A stretch of DNA of 64,000 nucleotides from VXYL01 sp965200375 (GCA_965200375.1 OZ241353.1:682001-746000); one strand, 5' to 3'. Shown: positions 45,656 to 53,968, counted from the first letter of the stretch. A program made the numbers and translations. The notes: generated by a model from the letters alone, not told the origin.

Positions 45656-47608
45656 TCAGTTCGGCTCATCGGACGCGCCAGACAGCATCGACGTCGCTGG
45701 TATATCCGCCAGATCCGCCAGGAAAGCGCCAGCGCTCGCTTCGTCCGGCATGCGCCAGTCGCCCCGGGGCGAGAGGCTCACCGTTCCCACCTTCGGCCCG
45801 GGCGGCAGCGTGGTGCGCTTGAACTGCTGCGCGAAGAAGCGCTGCAGGAACACCGTCAGCCAACGTTTCACCTCGTCCGGAGAGTAGGAGTCCGCGAAGG
45901 CCCGGCAGGCCAGCGCGAACAGCTTGCCGGCGCTGGCGCCGCCGCGCAGGAAGTGGAACAGGAAGAAATCGTGCAGTTCGAAGGGCCCCACGATGGCCTC
46001 GGTGCGCTGGCCATTCGCGCCGTCGGCGGCCGGCAGCAGCTCCGGCGTGATCGGCGTCGCCAGCACCCGTTCCAGCACACGGCGCAGAGCGGCGCTGGCG
46101 CGGTGCCCGGCGTACCAGCGCACGATGCTGGCCACGAGGGTCTTCGGCACCCCGGCGTTGACGTTGTAGCCGGCGGCTTGATCAGCGTTGAATGTACACC
46201 AGCCCAACGCCAGCTCCGAGAGATCGCCGGTGCCCACCACGACGCCGCCGATCTGGTTCGCCGCGTCGAACAGAATCTGCGTGCGTTCCCGGGCCTGGGC
46301 GTTCTCGAAGGTCAAGTCCGGCGTACCGTCGTGGCCGAGGGCGTCCAGGTGCTGGCGCACGGCGCCCGATATGTCCACCTCGCGGAGTTCCGCGCCAGTG
46401 GCCGCGGCCAGCTGCCGGGCGGATTCGAGGGTGTGCCCCGTGGTGCCGGGCCCCGGCATCGTCAGCGCCTGCAGCCGCTCTGCGGGCAGCTGCCGCGCCG
46501 CCAGCGCGTCGAGACAGACGAGATGCGCCAAGGTGGAATCCAGCCCGCCGGAGATGCCGAGGACCAGCCGCTCCGCGACGGCGGCAGCCATGCGTCGCGC
46601 CAGGCCGGTGGCCTGGATGGCCAGCGCCTCCTCCGCCCGGGCGTTCAGGGCCGCTTGTTCGGCGGGCACGAACGGCGTGCGGGGATAGCGCCGGGCGAGA
46701 CGGCGCAGCGGCAGCGGCTGGCCGAGGTCCACAGGCGCGGGGAGCGTGGCGCGGGGGCTGGTGGCGAAGGCGTTGTTGCGCAGCCGGTCGTGCCGCAGGC
46801 GCTGGCAGTCGACTTCCACGACCAGACTCCCGCCAGCTAGCGAGAAGCGTTCCGACTCCGCCAGCACATGGCCGTTCTCGGCGGCGATCAGGTGGCCGCC
46901 GAATACCACGTCCTTGGTGGACTCGGTGGGCCCGGCGCTGGCGTAGACGTACCCGGAGATGGTGCGCGCGCTTTGCGAACGCACCAGCTCGCGGCGGTAG
47001 TCCGCCTTGCCGATCAGCTCGGTGCTCGCGGAGAGATTCAGCAGCAGCTCGGCACCGCCCAGCGCCAAGGCCGCGCTCGGCGGTTCCGGCAGCCACAGGT
47101 CCTCGCACAGCTCGATGCCAAACGCCGTCCCGCCCAGCCGGCAGATCAAGCCGTCCCGCAAGGGAAAGCGGCTGCCGGCACCCTCCGTTTCCACGTCCAC
47201 GCCGCGCCCGGGGGCGAACCAGCGCTTCTCGTAGAACTCGTCGTAGTTCGGCAGCGCCAGCTTCGGCGTCGCCGCCGCCACCCGCCCGCCGCGGCAGACG
47301 AAGGCGCAGTTCAAGAGCCGCCCGTCCGCAAGCCGCCACGGTGCGCCGACGACGAGGGCGCGATCGTCGGTGGCGGCGGCGATCTCGGCGAGGGCAGCCT
47401 CGGCAGCGCGGCGCAGATTCTCGGCGAAGAACAGGTCCTCGCAGCTGTAGCCGGTGACGGCCAGCTCCGGGAACAGGACGATGGCCGCGTCCGCCGGCGC
47501 CGCGGCATACGCCGCCAGGATGGCGCTGGCGTTGGCCGCCGGGTCCGCGAGGGCCACCGGCGGTGCGGCGGCGGCGACCTTCACGAACCCCAAGTTGCCG
47601 TAGTCCAT
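45656..47608 (-). CDS. nadE: NAD(+) synthetase, glutamine-dependent
   Basis: A 650-aa two-domain enzyme from ATG at 47608 (MDYGNLGFVKVAAAAP). The N-terminal nitrilase-type glutaminase has PELAVTGYSCEDLF (Glu), KLALPNYDEFYEKRWF (Lys) and GIELCEDLW (Cys). The C-terminal synthetase domain has the PP-loop LGISGGLDSTLA and VVGTGDLSELALGWCTFNAD. It makes NAD from deamido-NAD, glutamine and ATP. Length fits the long bacterial NadE form. Confidence 0.93.
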   Translation of the reverse strand: MDYGNLGFVKVAAAAPPVALADPAANASAILAAYAAAPADAAIVLFPELAVTGYSCEDLFFAENLRRAAEAALAEIAAATDDRALVVGAPWRLADGRLLNCAFVCRGGRVAAATPKLALPNYDEFYEKRWFAPGRGVDVETEGAGSRFPLRDGLICRLGGTAFGIELCEDLWLPEPPSAALALGGAELLLNLSASTELIGKADYRRELVRSQSARTISGYVYASAGPTESTKDVVFGGHLIAAENGHVLAESERFSLAGGSLVVEVDCQRLRHDRLRNNAFATSPRATLPAPVDLGQPLPLRRLARRYPRTPFVPAEQAALNARAEEALAIQATGLARRMAAAVAERLVLGISGGLDSTLAHLVCLDALAARQLPAERLQALTMPGPGTTGHTLESARQLAAATGAELREVDISGAVRQHLDALGHDGTPDLTFENAQARERTQILFDAANQIGGVVVGTGDLSELALGWCTFNADQAAGYNVNAGVPKTLVASIVRWYAGHRASAALRRVLERVLATPITPELLPAADGANGQRTEAIVGPFELHDFFLFHFLRGGASAGKLFALACRAFADSYSPDEVKRWLTVFLQRFFAQQFKRTTLPPGPKVGTVSLSPRGDWRMPDEASAGAFLADLADIPATSMLSGASDEPN

Positions 47609-47728
47609 GCCGGGGCCGCTCCGCGTTCCTGCGGCAGGACTCTACAACACAACGCCGTGCCCTCGCCCACGCAGGGGCCCCGCGGTATGCTGCTTGCGGG
47701 TGGAGTGGCGGAGAAGGTGGAGGTTCAC

Positions 47729-48382
47729 ATGAACTGCTTCCAGATCTCCAAGAGGCGCGGCCGCGTGCTCGTCGCGCTGTTCGCCGCTGTTCTTGGCGCG
47801 GGAACCTTAGCGGCGCCAGTAGGTGCCGCGGACCCAAAACCACCTTCCGAGACGGCAGCCGAAGAGGCAGGCAGCAGCGTCCAGCATGGTGCCATCGTCA
47901 AGAACGCCGTCCTGCGCAGCGTGTCTTGCTCCTCGGCGCAGGAAGCCCCGGCTTGCCCTCCTCGCGTGGAGTGGATGTCCCTTGACGAGCAGGTGGAGTT
48001 CGCGGGGAAGATGGTCGCCGATGGCCTTCTGCAATGTTGCGACCCCGTTTGGCTTTGCAACTTGGGCTGCCGAGTGGCAGACAACAGCTGCACGGCGCAG
48101 GCCGATCGGCGGGAGGCCAGGTGCGCCCGGGAGATCGGCGCCAGATGCGCTTCGAACGCGAAGTGCCGCGAGAGGCACTTGAAGGCGTGCGCGGCGGCCG
48201 TCGACCGTGGCCAATGCATGAGCGGCGCTGGCAATTGCACCAGCTGCTGCGACAACGGCCGCGAGGCCGCCTTCAACGTACTGGGCATCAACCAGTGCGT
48301 CGAGAGGAACTTCTTGAATCCAGGCTCGAACGCAGCTGGCGACGACGGACTCGCAGGAGGCCCCGCCGCCGCCGGGCTTTAG
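47729..48382 (+). CDS. cysteine-rich secreted protein, function unknown
   Basis: A 217-aa protein from ATG at 47729 with a strong GGAGG site 6 bases upstream. The first 33 residues are a signal peptide (basic N-terminus, then VLVALFAAVLGAGTLAAPVGA). The mature part holds about 18-20 Cys in motifs such as LLQCCDPVWLCNLGC, CAREIGARC and GNCTSCC, suggesting many disulfides or a metal-binding scaffold. No family recognised. It opens an accessory island between nadE and the acyl-CoA dehydrogenases. Confidence 0.65.
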   Translation: MNCFQISKRRGRVLVALFAAVLGAGTLAAPVGAADPKPPSETAAEEAGSSVQHGAIVKNAVLRSVSCSSAQEAPACPPRVEWMSLDEQVEFAGKMVADGLLQCCDPVWLCNLGCRVADNSCTAQADRREARCAREIGARCASNAKCRERHLKACAAAVDRGQCMSGAGNCTSCCDNGREAAFNVLGINQCVERNFLNPGSNAAGDDGLAGGPAAAGL

Positions 48383-48435
48383 AGCGCCGCCCATGCCCGC
48401 GTGCGCTAAGACCGCAGGCATCCGCAGGAACGAGC

Positions 48436-48806
48436 ATGGGCGACGCGCTGAACGAAACCGCGAAGGAACGTTGGCGCTGGCTGCCGCAGTGGGCGCCGAC
48501 GTTCGCCGTGCTGGTGGCGCTGCTGGCCGCCGTGGTTCCGGCGAGCTTCTATCTCGGCGGCGAGCTCGCCGGCGTCAAGGCCGACGTGGCGAACGTCAAG
48601 GCCGACGTGGCGAGTGTCAAGGCGGACGTGGCGAGCGTCAGGGCCGACGTGGCAGCGATGGGAACGCGCATGGAGGCCCGCATGGAAGCGTTGGAGACGC
48701 GCATGGTGGCCCTGTTCGCCGATCTCGCGCCGAACTGCGCGAGCAACGGCGCGAGATTGCCGACGTGCGCGAGCGCGTCTCCGCCCTCGAAGCGCGGGAC
48801 GGCTAG
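48436..48806 (+). pseudogene. frameshifted membrane coiled-coil gene, paralogue of 34646-34960
   Basis: The ORF starts ATG at 48436 (MGDALNETAKERWRW) with the same membrane segment as its paralogue, then four KADVA-type repeats. Near 48725 one base appears to be missing: up to there the frame gives METRMVALFADL, after it the next frame gives RAELREQRREIADVRERVS and ALEARDG-stop at 48806, matching the paralogue's end. In the unshifted frame an unrelated Cys-containing tail runs to 48894. A disrupted gene is the simplest reading. Confidence 0.7.
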
Positions 48807-49384
48807 AGGCCCAGTTCCCTCTTGCACCGCCAAGCTTGGCCAAGGCACAGTGCGGACACTCGCAAACGCATTGTCCGGTTTCAATCGCATCTAGGAACCT
48901 ACGCCAGTGTTCGTTCGCCATGTTCCGGCCCAGCGCGAACTCCAAAGCGCCAATCTCTCTGTAGGTATGGCCCAAGCCCCTAAGACCAATGTCCACGCCG
49001 TGGCGACTGGCAAGTCTGAAAGTTCCGCCGTGGCTGCAACGCTGGTGCCGCCTCCAAAGCGAAGGTGTTCGTCTCTGCGAATCCTGCCGCTGGGAACTTC
49101 GATTGACGCCATTTTTTCTCGCCAGTTTCTTTTCTTCGCCGCAACCCGTCGCCGCGAAAACCTGCCGGTCTTGGCGGTGATTTAAGCCGGCCGCGCACCT
49201 TTTTTTCAACGTTCAGACTTCGGCAGAAACTAGCCGCTAGATAGGAAAAGCCCGCCGCGGCGTTGAAAAACTTCGTTGTCTCCGCGGCGAGCGTCGGGTT
49301 AGGTTCCCAATCGTTGCGGACAAGGCTTGCGTCGGTTGTAAACCGCGCTGCCAGTATGCCTTGAGAGCGCCCTGGGTGGCGCTG
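48807..49384. other. stretch of about 580 bp without an assignable gene
   Basis: Short ORFs exist on both strands, but none shows a recognisable motif or a strong ribosome site. A minus-strand frame with ANEHWRRFLDAIETG and a CECPHC pair could be part of a decayed gene. From about 49295 rightward the sequence matches the outer end of cassette copy A near 8500. Confidence 0.5.
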
Positions 49385-49576
49385 TTAGCAAGTTCGTTCG
49401 CCGGAGTTGGGCATCCGGTAGGCGGAGCGGGCAAGATTTTGATTACTTGAGCTGCATTGCCTTTCCCAAGAGGAGGGGCCGTCTATCGAACCGCTCTTGG
49501 TGCCACCGAGTGCGAGTTTCATAAGCCGCGGTGGTTTCCACACCGCCGCTTGCTTGGTCGTCGTCGTTTCCGCCAT
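49385..49576 (-). CDS. putative RiPP-like precursor peptide, paralogue B
   Basis: A 63-aa peptide with ATG at 49576 and GGAGG 7 bases upstream. It begins MAETTTTKQAAVWKPPRL, then LALGGTKSG, and keeps the W-x-x-P-x-L-x-x-L-x-L-x-x-T-x-S-G pattern of paralogue A. The C-terminal part differs (DGPSSWERQC, then SAYRMPNSGERTC) but shares W-E-x-x-C and YRMP-SGE. A conserved leader with a variable Cys-containing core is the usual layout of ribosomal peptide precursors. It lies 21 bp after the secreted-protein gene, probably in one operon. No maturation enzyme, protease or transporter gene is adjacent. Confidence 0.68.
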   Translation of the reverse strand: MAETTTTKQAAVWKPPRLMKLALGGTKSGSIDGPSSWERQCSSSNQNLARSAYRMPNSGERTC

Positions 49577-49597
49577 CGTTGAACCTCCGGCAGTTCC

Positions 49598-50263
49598 CTA
49601 CTTGAGTTTCGTAATCCGCACCGCGCCGGAGTAGCTGGCGATGGAATTGGCGCTGGCCCTTTCCGTTGCCGACAGGGTTGTGTCCTCGCTGAACTTCAAG
49701 CCGGCCGGCCACTCGTGGGCCAGCCTGAACCGCGTAGGCGCGGCGTAGGTGTAGATACCGTAGCCATCCTCCAGCCTTGTGGTGTTGCCGAACGGATGCA
49801 AGCGCACACTAGGGCAGGAACCCCTGAACCGCGGGTTGTTGCCGGGCAGATGGCGGCGAGAGAGCTCGCTCTGGCAGATCGTGTTGTCGCCGTAGGGTTG
49901 CTGCAACTCGAAAAGGTAGGTGCCAGCCGGCAGCGTCCTGTCGGTAAACAACCCGTTCGCGCCCGACCACCAATACGGAACCGACATTACTACTGCCATC
50001 TGTGGCGCGAACTTGCCGACGATGGTTGCGTGGTTGGCGGAGACAGTGCTAGAGAGTGTGCCTACCGTGGTTGCGAGTGCGTTCACGGCGTTGGCCGTTG
50101 CGAGCGTGCCCAGCTTGGCGTCCAGGGCGGCAATCTGATTCCTCAACTCCGCCATCGTCGGCTGCTTGCCGGCGTTGTTGTCGCCCTGCCCTTCCGCGGC
50201 CAGTGCGAAAGGCGCGAGCGCTGCCAAAGCCACCGCCAGGATGGCGAGCATGGTGGTTTTCAT
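49598..50263 (-). CDS. secreted coiled-coil protein encoded with the RiPP-like peptide
   Basis: A 221-aa protein from ATG at 50263 (MKTTMLAILAVALAALAP) with a clear signal peptide cleaved near ALAAEG. Residues about 35-85 form a likely coiled coil (MAELRNQIAALDAKLGTLA), followed by a beta-rich domain with GTYLFELQQPYG, two Cys (TICQSE, RGSCPS) and a C-terminal GAVRITKLK. No known family. It may be a trimeric or oligomeric extracellular protein. The frame open to 50473 would start at the edge of the poly-C tract and is not used. Confidence 0.68.
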   Translation of the reverse strand: MKTTMLAILAVALAALAPFALAAEGQGDNNAGKQPTMAELRNQIAALDAKLGTLATANAVNALATTVGTLSSTVSANHATIVGKFAPQMAVVMSVPYWWSGANGLFTDRTLPAGTYLFELQQPYGDNTICQSELSRRHLPGNNPRFRGSCPSVRLHPFGNTTRLEDGYGIYTYAAPTRFRLAHEWPAGLKFSEDTTLSATERASANSIASYSGAVRITKLK

Positions 50264-50477
50264 TCGTCTGTCACCGTGCGTTCCCAAGTCTCCAATCCGG
50301 CCAGCGGCCGGGCCGTGCTTGACTCGAGAACGCACTATGTCCTTCCTGCCTATTTCGGGCCGTTGCCTGCGCGACCACGACGGAGCGACCGCAATGGTCT
50401 CGCCAACCTTGTTCGATGCGCCCCGGCCCCAGCCGAAGGCTCGAATCCTCCGTCGCGAAACGCGGCTATCCAACCAC

Positions 50478-50494
50478 GGGGGGGGGGGGGGGGG
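50478..50494. repeat. homopolymer of 17 G in cassette copy B
   Basis: A 17-G run flanked by tatccaaccac and tcaacccttgtggc, as in copy A, which has 18 G. On the minus strand it is a C tract about 215 bases upstream of the secreted-protein start codon, in a position where tract length could affect transcription or an upstream leader frame. Confidence 0.9.
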
Positions 50495-50769
50495 TCAACC
50501 CTTGTGGCAAGAAAAATCTAACTTTCTGAACTTTCCTTCTGAAATCAATGGCTTGCAGGCGTCTTGCGACCGGAGAGTGCCCTGGACGCCTTCCGGTGCG
50601 CCATTGGCAGCTACGTCGTTGATCGCACGGCGCTTTGCCGACCAAGACGCCCGGAACGCCCAGGGCGCCTGTGGGCAGAGTTCGAGTTCCGGCAGTGCGA
50701 TTGGGCCACGCTCGATAGGAACTGCGCCCACAAGCGCCTAGATGGAGTGGAAGCACTCCGGGCTGCTGC

Positions 50770-51049
50770 CGTCGATGGGCTCAGCAACGCCAGCGCATAC
50801 TGGATCTCGTCGATCACGAAGGGCGGCGTCAAATCGCGCATGAAGAACACCGGATCCCGGTTCGCGCGCTCCCGCGTCCCGATGTCGTCCAAGCTGACGT
50901 ATGCGTGGCCTTGGGCGCGCCTGGCAAGCAGCGAACCCTCGCCGATCTGCCGCAGGCCCGGCAGCAGCCACACCGGGAAACAGCCGCAGCTGTTCCGTCG
51001 GAGCAGTGAGGACGGGCTCGAAAGTCCTGTCAATCCAATGGGTTGGCAA
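50770..51049 (-). pseudogene. truncated, frameshifted ATPase remnant (AAA/DUF4143 type)
   Basis: The minus strand reads WIDRTFEPVLTA, then after a frameshift CGCFPVWLLPGLRQIGEGSL, HAYVSLDDIGTRERA, NRDPVFF and PPFVIDEIQYALALL. This matches the N-terminal end of AAA ATPases with a DUF4143 C-terminal domain, whose P-loop normally reads G-P-R-Q-x-G-K-S/T. Here the P-loop Lys is lost. Homology stops near 50770, next to the end of the duplicated cassette. The rest of the gap 50264-51195 holds no intact gene. Confidence 0.65.
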
Positions 51050-51195
51050 ATCGAAACCGCGCTGTGGATCCGCCGCTGGGATTACAACAACGAGGCGCGA
51101 TCATGCACGACGCAGCGGCTACAATCAGTGCGCCAACGGCAGCGACGGCGTTGCTGTGGACCGTGGTGGCCGCGAGGGCAGGAGGGCGCAGGGCG

Positions 51196-51284
51196 TGAAT
51201 TTCGAGTTCTCCGAGGAGCAGAACCTCTTGCGCGAGCAGGCGGCGCGCCTGCGGAACCGCGGGGCTGTGGAGGCGTGGGCGTGA
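51196..51284 (+). CDS. 29-codon leader ORF, tandem duplicate of the acyl-CoA dehydrogenase start
   Basis: GTG at 51196, preceded by AGGAGG, opens a 29-codon ORF beginning VNFEFSEEQNLLREQAARL. The true dehydrogenase gene begins 85 bp later with the nearly identical VNFEFSDEQNLLREQARGF. The 85-bp offset is not a multiple of three, so the first copy runs out of frame and stops at TGA overlapping the real GTG start (GTGA). It may act as a translationally coupled leader or simply be a duplication scar. Confidence 0.6.
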
Positions 51285-52393
51285 ATTTCGAGTTCTCCGA
51301 CGAGCAGAACCTCTTGCGCGAGCAGGCGCGGGGCTTCCTGCAGGAACACTGTCCGCCGGCGGCCGTGCGTGCGGTGCTCGACGGCGACGCCGCCTACGAC
51401 CAGGCGCTGTGGCGCCGGATCGGCGAACTCGGCTGGCCGGCGGCGGCCATTCCAGAGGAGCACGGTGGCCTTGGCCTCTCCTATCTGGCGCTGTGCGTCA
51501 TCGCGGAAGAACTGGGCCGGGCCGTCGCGCCGGTGCCGTTTTCGTCTTCCGTCTACCTCGCCACCGAGGCGCTGCTCCTGGCCGGCAGCGCCGCGCAGCG
51601 GCAGAAGTGGCTGCCGAAGCTGGCGGCCGGCGAGGCCATCGGCGCCTTCGCGCTGGCCGAGGGTGCCGGGCAGCCGCACCCCGCGGCCCTCAAGACCGTC
51701 GCCCAGGACGGTGCGCTCAGCGGCATGAAGGTGCCCGTGGCGGACGGCGACATCGCGGATTTCGCCGTCGTCGTGGCCAGGGCCGAGGGCGGCGACGGCG
51801 CCAGCCTGCAGCTGGCGGAACTTGCCGGCGCGACGCGGGAGCCGGTGGCGACCTTGGACCCCACCCGCTCCCACGCCTGCCTGCGCTTCGACGGCTGCCC
51901 GGCGGAACCCCTCGGCAATGCCGGCGAGGGCTGGGCGCTGACGCAGCGCCTCCTGGACCGCGCCGCGGTGCTGTTCGCCTGGGAGCAGGTGGGCGGCGCC
52001 CAGGCGGCGCTGGACATGGCCAAGGGCTACGCCTTGGAACGCTACGCCTTCGGCCGCCCCATCGCCAGCTACCAGGCCATCAAGCACAAGCTGGCCCACG
52101 CCTACGTGAAGAACACCCTGGCGCGCTCCAACTGCTACTACGGGGCCTGGGCGCTGGACACCGACGCGGCGGAACTGCCCCTGGCGGCGGCGACGGCGCG
52201 GGTCAGCGCCACCCAGGCCTACTACTACGCCGCCAAGGAGAACATCCAGACCCACGGCGGCATGGGCTTCACCTGGGAGTTCGACTGCCAGTTCCACTAC
52301 CGCCGCGCCAAGCTGCTGTCCGTGAACGTCGGCAGCGAAGCGGCTTGGCAGGACAAGCTCGTCGCCGCGATCGAACGGCGCGAAGCCGCCTGA
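51281..52393 (+). CDS. acyl-CoA dehydrogenase family protein
   Basis: A 370-aa protein; GTG at 51281 with GGAGG about 8 bases upstream. N-terminal EQNLLREQARGFLQEHCPP and WPAAAIPEEHGGLGLSYLAL, plus C-terminal GRPIASYQAIKHKLAHAY and IQTHGGMGFTWEFDCQ (FAD domain and helical end), mark the family. It probably oxidises acyl-CoA thioesters at the alpha-beta bond with electron-transfer flavoprotein as acceptor. The next gene is a second acyl-CoA dehydrogenase 32 bp downstream; such pairs often form heteromeric enzymes. Confidence 0.88.
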   Translation: MNFEFSDEQNLLREQARGFLQEHCPPAAVRAVLDGDAAYDQALWRRIGELGWPAAAIPEEHGGLGLSYLALCVIAEELGRAVAPVPFSSSVYLATEALLLAGSAAQRQKWLPKLAAGEAIGAFALAEGAGQPHPAALKTVAQDGALSGMKVPVADGDIADFAVVVARAEGGDGASLQLAELAGATREPVATLDPTRSHACLRFDGCPAEPLGNAGEGWALTQRLLDRAAVLFAWEQVGGAQAALDMAKGYALERYAFGRPIASYQAIKHKLAHAYVKNTLARSNCYYGAWALDTDAAELPLAAATARVSATQAYYYAAKENIQTHGGMGFTWEFDCQFHYRRAKLLSVNVGSEAAWQDKLVAAIERREAA

Positions 52394-52425
52394 CGCCCAG
52401 CAGCCCACCCAAGGAGGCAAGCACA

Positions 52426-53634
52426 GTGGACTTCAACGACACCCCCGAAGAGGCGGCGTTCCGGGAGCAGGCGCGCGGCTGGCTGGCGGCCAACGCGCCC
52501 AGCCGGGAAGAGCTCGCGGGCCTCGACGAAATCGCCGCCGCCAAGCTGTGGCAGAAGCGCAAGTACGACGCCGGCTGGGCCTGCATCCGCTGGCCGGAGG
52601 AGTACGGCGGGCGCGGCGCCTCGGCCATCGAGCAGGTGATCTGGAACCAGGAGGAGGCCAGGTTCGCCACCCCGGGCGGGGTGTTCGCCATCGGCCAGGG
52701 CATGGCCGCGCCCACCCTCATGGCCTGGGCCCAGGAGGAGCAGAAGCGCAGGCACCTGCCGCCGCTCGCCTCCGGCGAACACATCTGGTGCCAGCTGTTC
52801 AGCGAGCCCGCCGGCGGTTCGGACCTCGCGGCGCTGCGCACCCGGGCGGAGAAGGACGGCGACGAGTGGGTGATCAACGGCCAGAAGATCTGGACCTCCG
52901 GCGCCCACTACTCGGACTACGGCATTCTCGTGGTGCGCACGGACCCGACGGTGCCGAAGCACAAGGGGCTCTCCTACTTCTTCCTGGACATGAAGTCCCC
53001 CGGCATCGAAGTGCGGCCCATCAAGCAGATCTCCGGCGGCGCCAACTTCAACGAGGTGTACTTCGCCAACGTGCGGGTGCCGGACGATCAGCGCCTCGGC
53101 GCCGTCGGCCAGGGCTGGCAGGTGGCGCTGACGACGCTGATGAACGAGCGCATGGCCATCGGCGGCGGGGGCGGCGGCGTGGGCTTCCGGCAGGTGTTCG
53201 ACCTCGCCCGGCGCGTGGACATCGACGGCCAGCCGGCGATTCGGGACAAGAACGTGCGCGCCAAGCTCGCCACCTGGTACGCCCAGGAGGCCGGCCTGCG
53301 CTACACCGGCTACCGCTCCCTGACGGCGCTCTCCAAGGGCGAGACGCCCGGCCCGGAGAACTCCATCGGCAAGCTGGTGGCGGCCTCCAAGACCCAGGAC
53401 ATGGCGTCCTTCGCCATGGACCTGATGGAGCTTGGCGGCGCCGTGACGGACCCCGCCCACGCCGAAGCCCACGGCATGTTCCAGAGCGCGTTCATGGCGG
53501 CGCCGGGGGGGCGCATCGCCGGCGGCAGCGATGAGATCATGCTCAACATCCTGGCCGAGCGGGTGCTGGGCCTGCCCCAGGACGTGCGTGTGGACAAGGG
53601 AATTCCGTTCAACGAGGTGCCGACCGGGCGCTAG
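52426..53634 (+). CDS. acyl-CoA dehydrogenase family protein
   Basis: A 402-aa protein; GTG at 52426 preceded by AAGGAGG. Motifs WPEEYGGRGAS, CQLFSEPAGGSDLAAL, WVINGQKIWTSGAHYSDY and GGSDEIMLNILAERVLGLP are typical FAD-dependent acyl-CoA dehydrogenase signatures. The region GGGGGGVGFRQVFDLAR is rich in Gly. It is operonic with the dehydrogenase upstream and followed by a strong hairpin. Chain-length or sterol specificity cannot be read. Confidence 0.9.
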   Translation: MDFNDTPEEAAFREQARGWLAANAPSREELAGLDEIAAAKLWQKRKYDAGWACIRWPEEYGGRGASAIEQVIWNQEEARFATPGGVFAIGQGMAAPTLMAWAQEEQKRRHLPPLASGEHIWCQLFSEPAGGSDLAALRTRAEKDGDEWVINGQKIWTSGAHYSDYGILVVRTDPTVPKHKGLSYFFLDMKSPGIEVRPIKQISGGANFNEVYFANVRVPDDQRLGAVGQGWQVALTTLMNERMAIGGGGGGVGFRQVFDLARRVDIDGQPAIRDKNVRAKLATWYAQEAGLRYTGYRSLTALSKGETPGPENSIGKLVAASKTQDMASFAMDLMELGGAVTDPAHAEAHGMFQSAFMAAPGGRIAGGSDEIMLNILAERVLGLPQDVRVDKGIPFNEVPTGR

Positions 53635-53678
53635 CCCGCGAATCTGGAGGCCGGCGCGCCCGCTGCGGGCCGGAAGAA

Positions 53679-53703
53679 GGGACGCGCTCCAACAGCGCGT
53701 CCC
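53679..53703. terminator. hairpin terminator between convergent genes
   Basis: A perfect 10-bp stem GGGACGCGCT / AGCGCGTCCC with the loop CCAAC. It lies 45 bp after the second acyl-CoA dehydrogenase and 24 bp after the convergent selenoprotein gene. There is no T-run, so it may be a bidirectional structural terminator rather than a classical intrinsic one. Confidence 0.6.
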
Positions 53704-53726
53704 TCCGTCGGAGCTCGGATGTTGCC

Positions 53727-53945
53727 TTAAGCGCCGAGCTCCGCAACCAGCGCGTCTTCGTCCGGGAACTCGCCGGTTTCGTGCTTGGAGTAGACGAGCT
53801 TGCCGTCCACGTTCACGTCGAAGATGCCGCCGGCGCCCGGAATCAGGAACGCTTCGGCGCCCAGGGCGTCCTTGATCTTGGCAGCCAAACTGGCCGCTTT
53901 CGGTTCGTAGCCTCAGGAAGTGCAGTAGGTGATGGAAACGTCCAT
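53727..53945 (-). CDS. SelW-like (Rdx family) selenoprotein with in-frame UGA
   Basis: ATG at 53945 with GGAGG 6 bases upstream. The frame reads MDVSITYCTS, then TGA (53915-53913), then GYEPKAASLAAKIKDALG and GGIFDVNVDGKLVYS, ending ELGA and TAA at 53727, 72 residues in all. This is the complete SelT/SelW/SelH thioredoxin-like fold with C-x-x-U at residues 8-11; many homologues have Cys there. The coding pattern continues unchanged after the TGA, so it is read as selenocysteine. Such proteins are small redox proteins. ORF callers that stop at TGA would miss it. No selA, selB, selC or selD gene is in the window. Confidence 0.82.
53881..53897 (-). promoter_or_regulatory. candidate bacterial SECIS hairpin
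   Basis: In the mRNA, 15 bases after the UGA, GCGGCC-AGUUU-GGCUGC can form a 6-bp stem (one G-U pair) with a 5-base loop that has G at its second position, about 23 bases from the UGA. Bacterial SECIS elements lie within the coding region directly after the UGA with a G in the small apical loop, so it fits. Judged by eye without folding energy. Confidence 0.5.
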
Positions 53946-53968
53946 CTGTGCCTCCGTTTGGGTTGGGT

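Larger units (their letters stand above)
49295..50665 (-). repeat. duplicated accessory cassette, copy B (complete)
   Basis: Homologous to about 8500-9110, in the same strand orientation. On the minus strand the order is: conserved leader sequence, poly-C tract, secreted-protein gene, small RiPP-like peptide gene, conserved tail. The roughly 770-bp stretch from about 49631 to 50398 (most of the secreted-protein gene and its upstream region) is missing in copy A. Boundaries are approximate. Confidence 0.8.

Noticed and set aside
48807..49384. Possible transposase remnant on the minus strand (CECPHC and ANEHWRRFL segments)
   Set aside because: No recognisable transposase motifs or terminal inverted repeats; left as unassigned.
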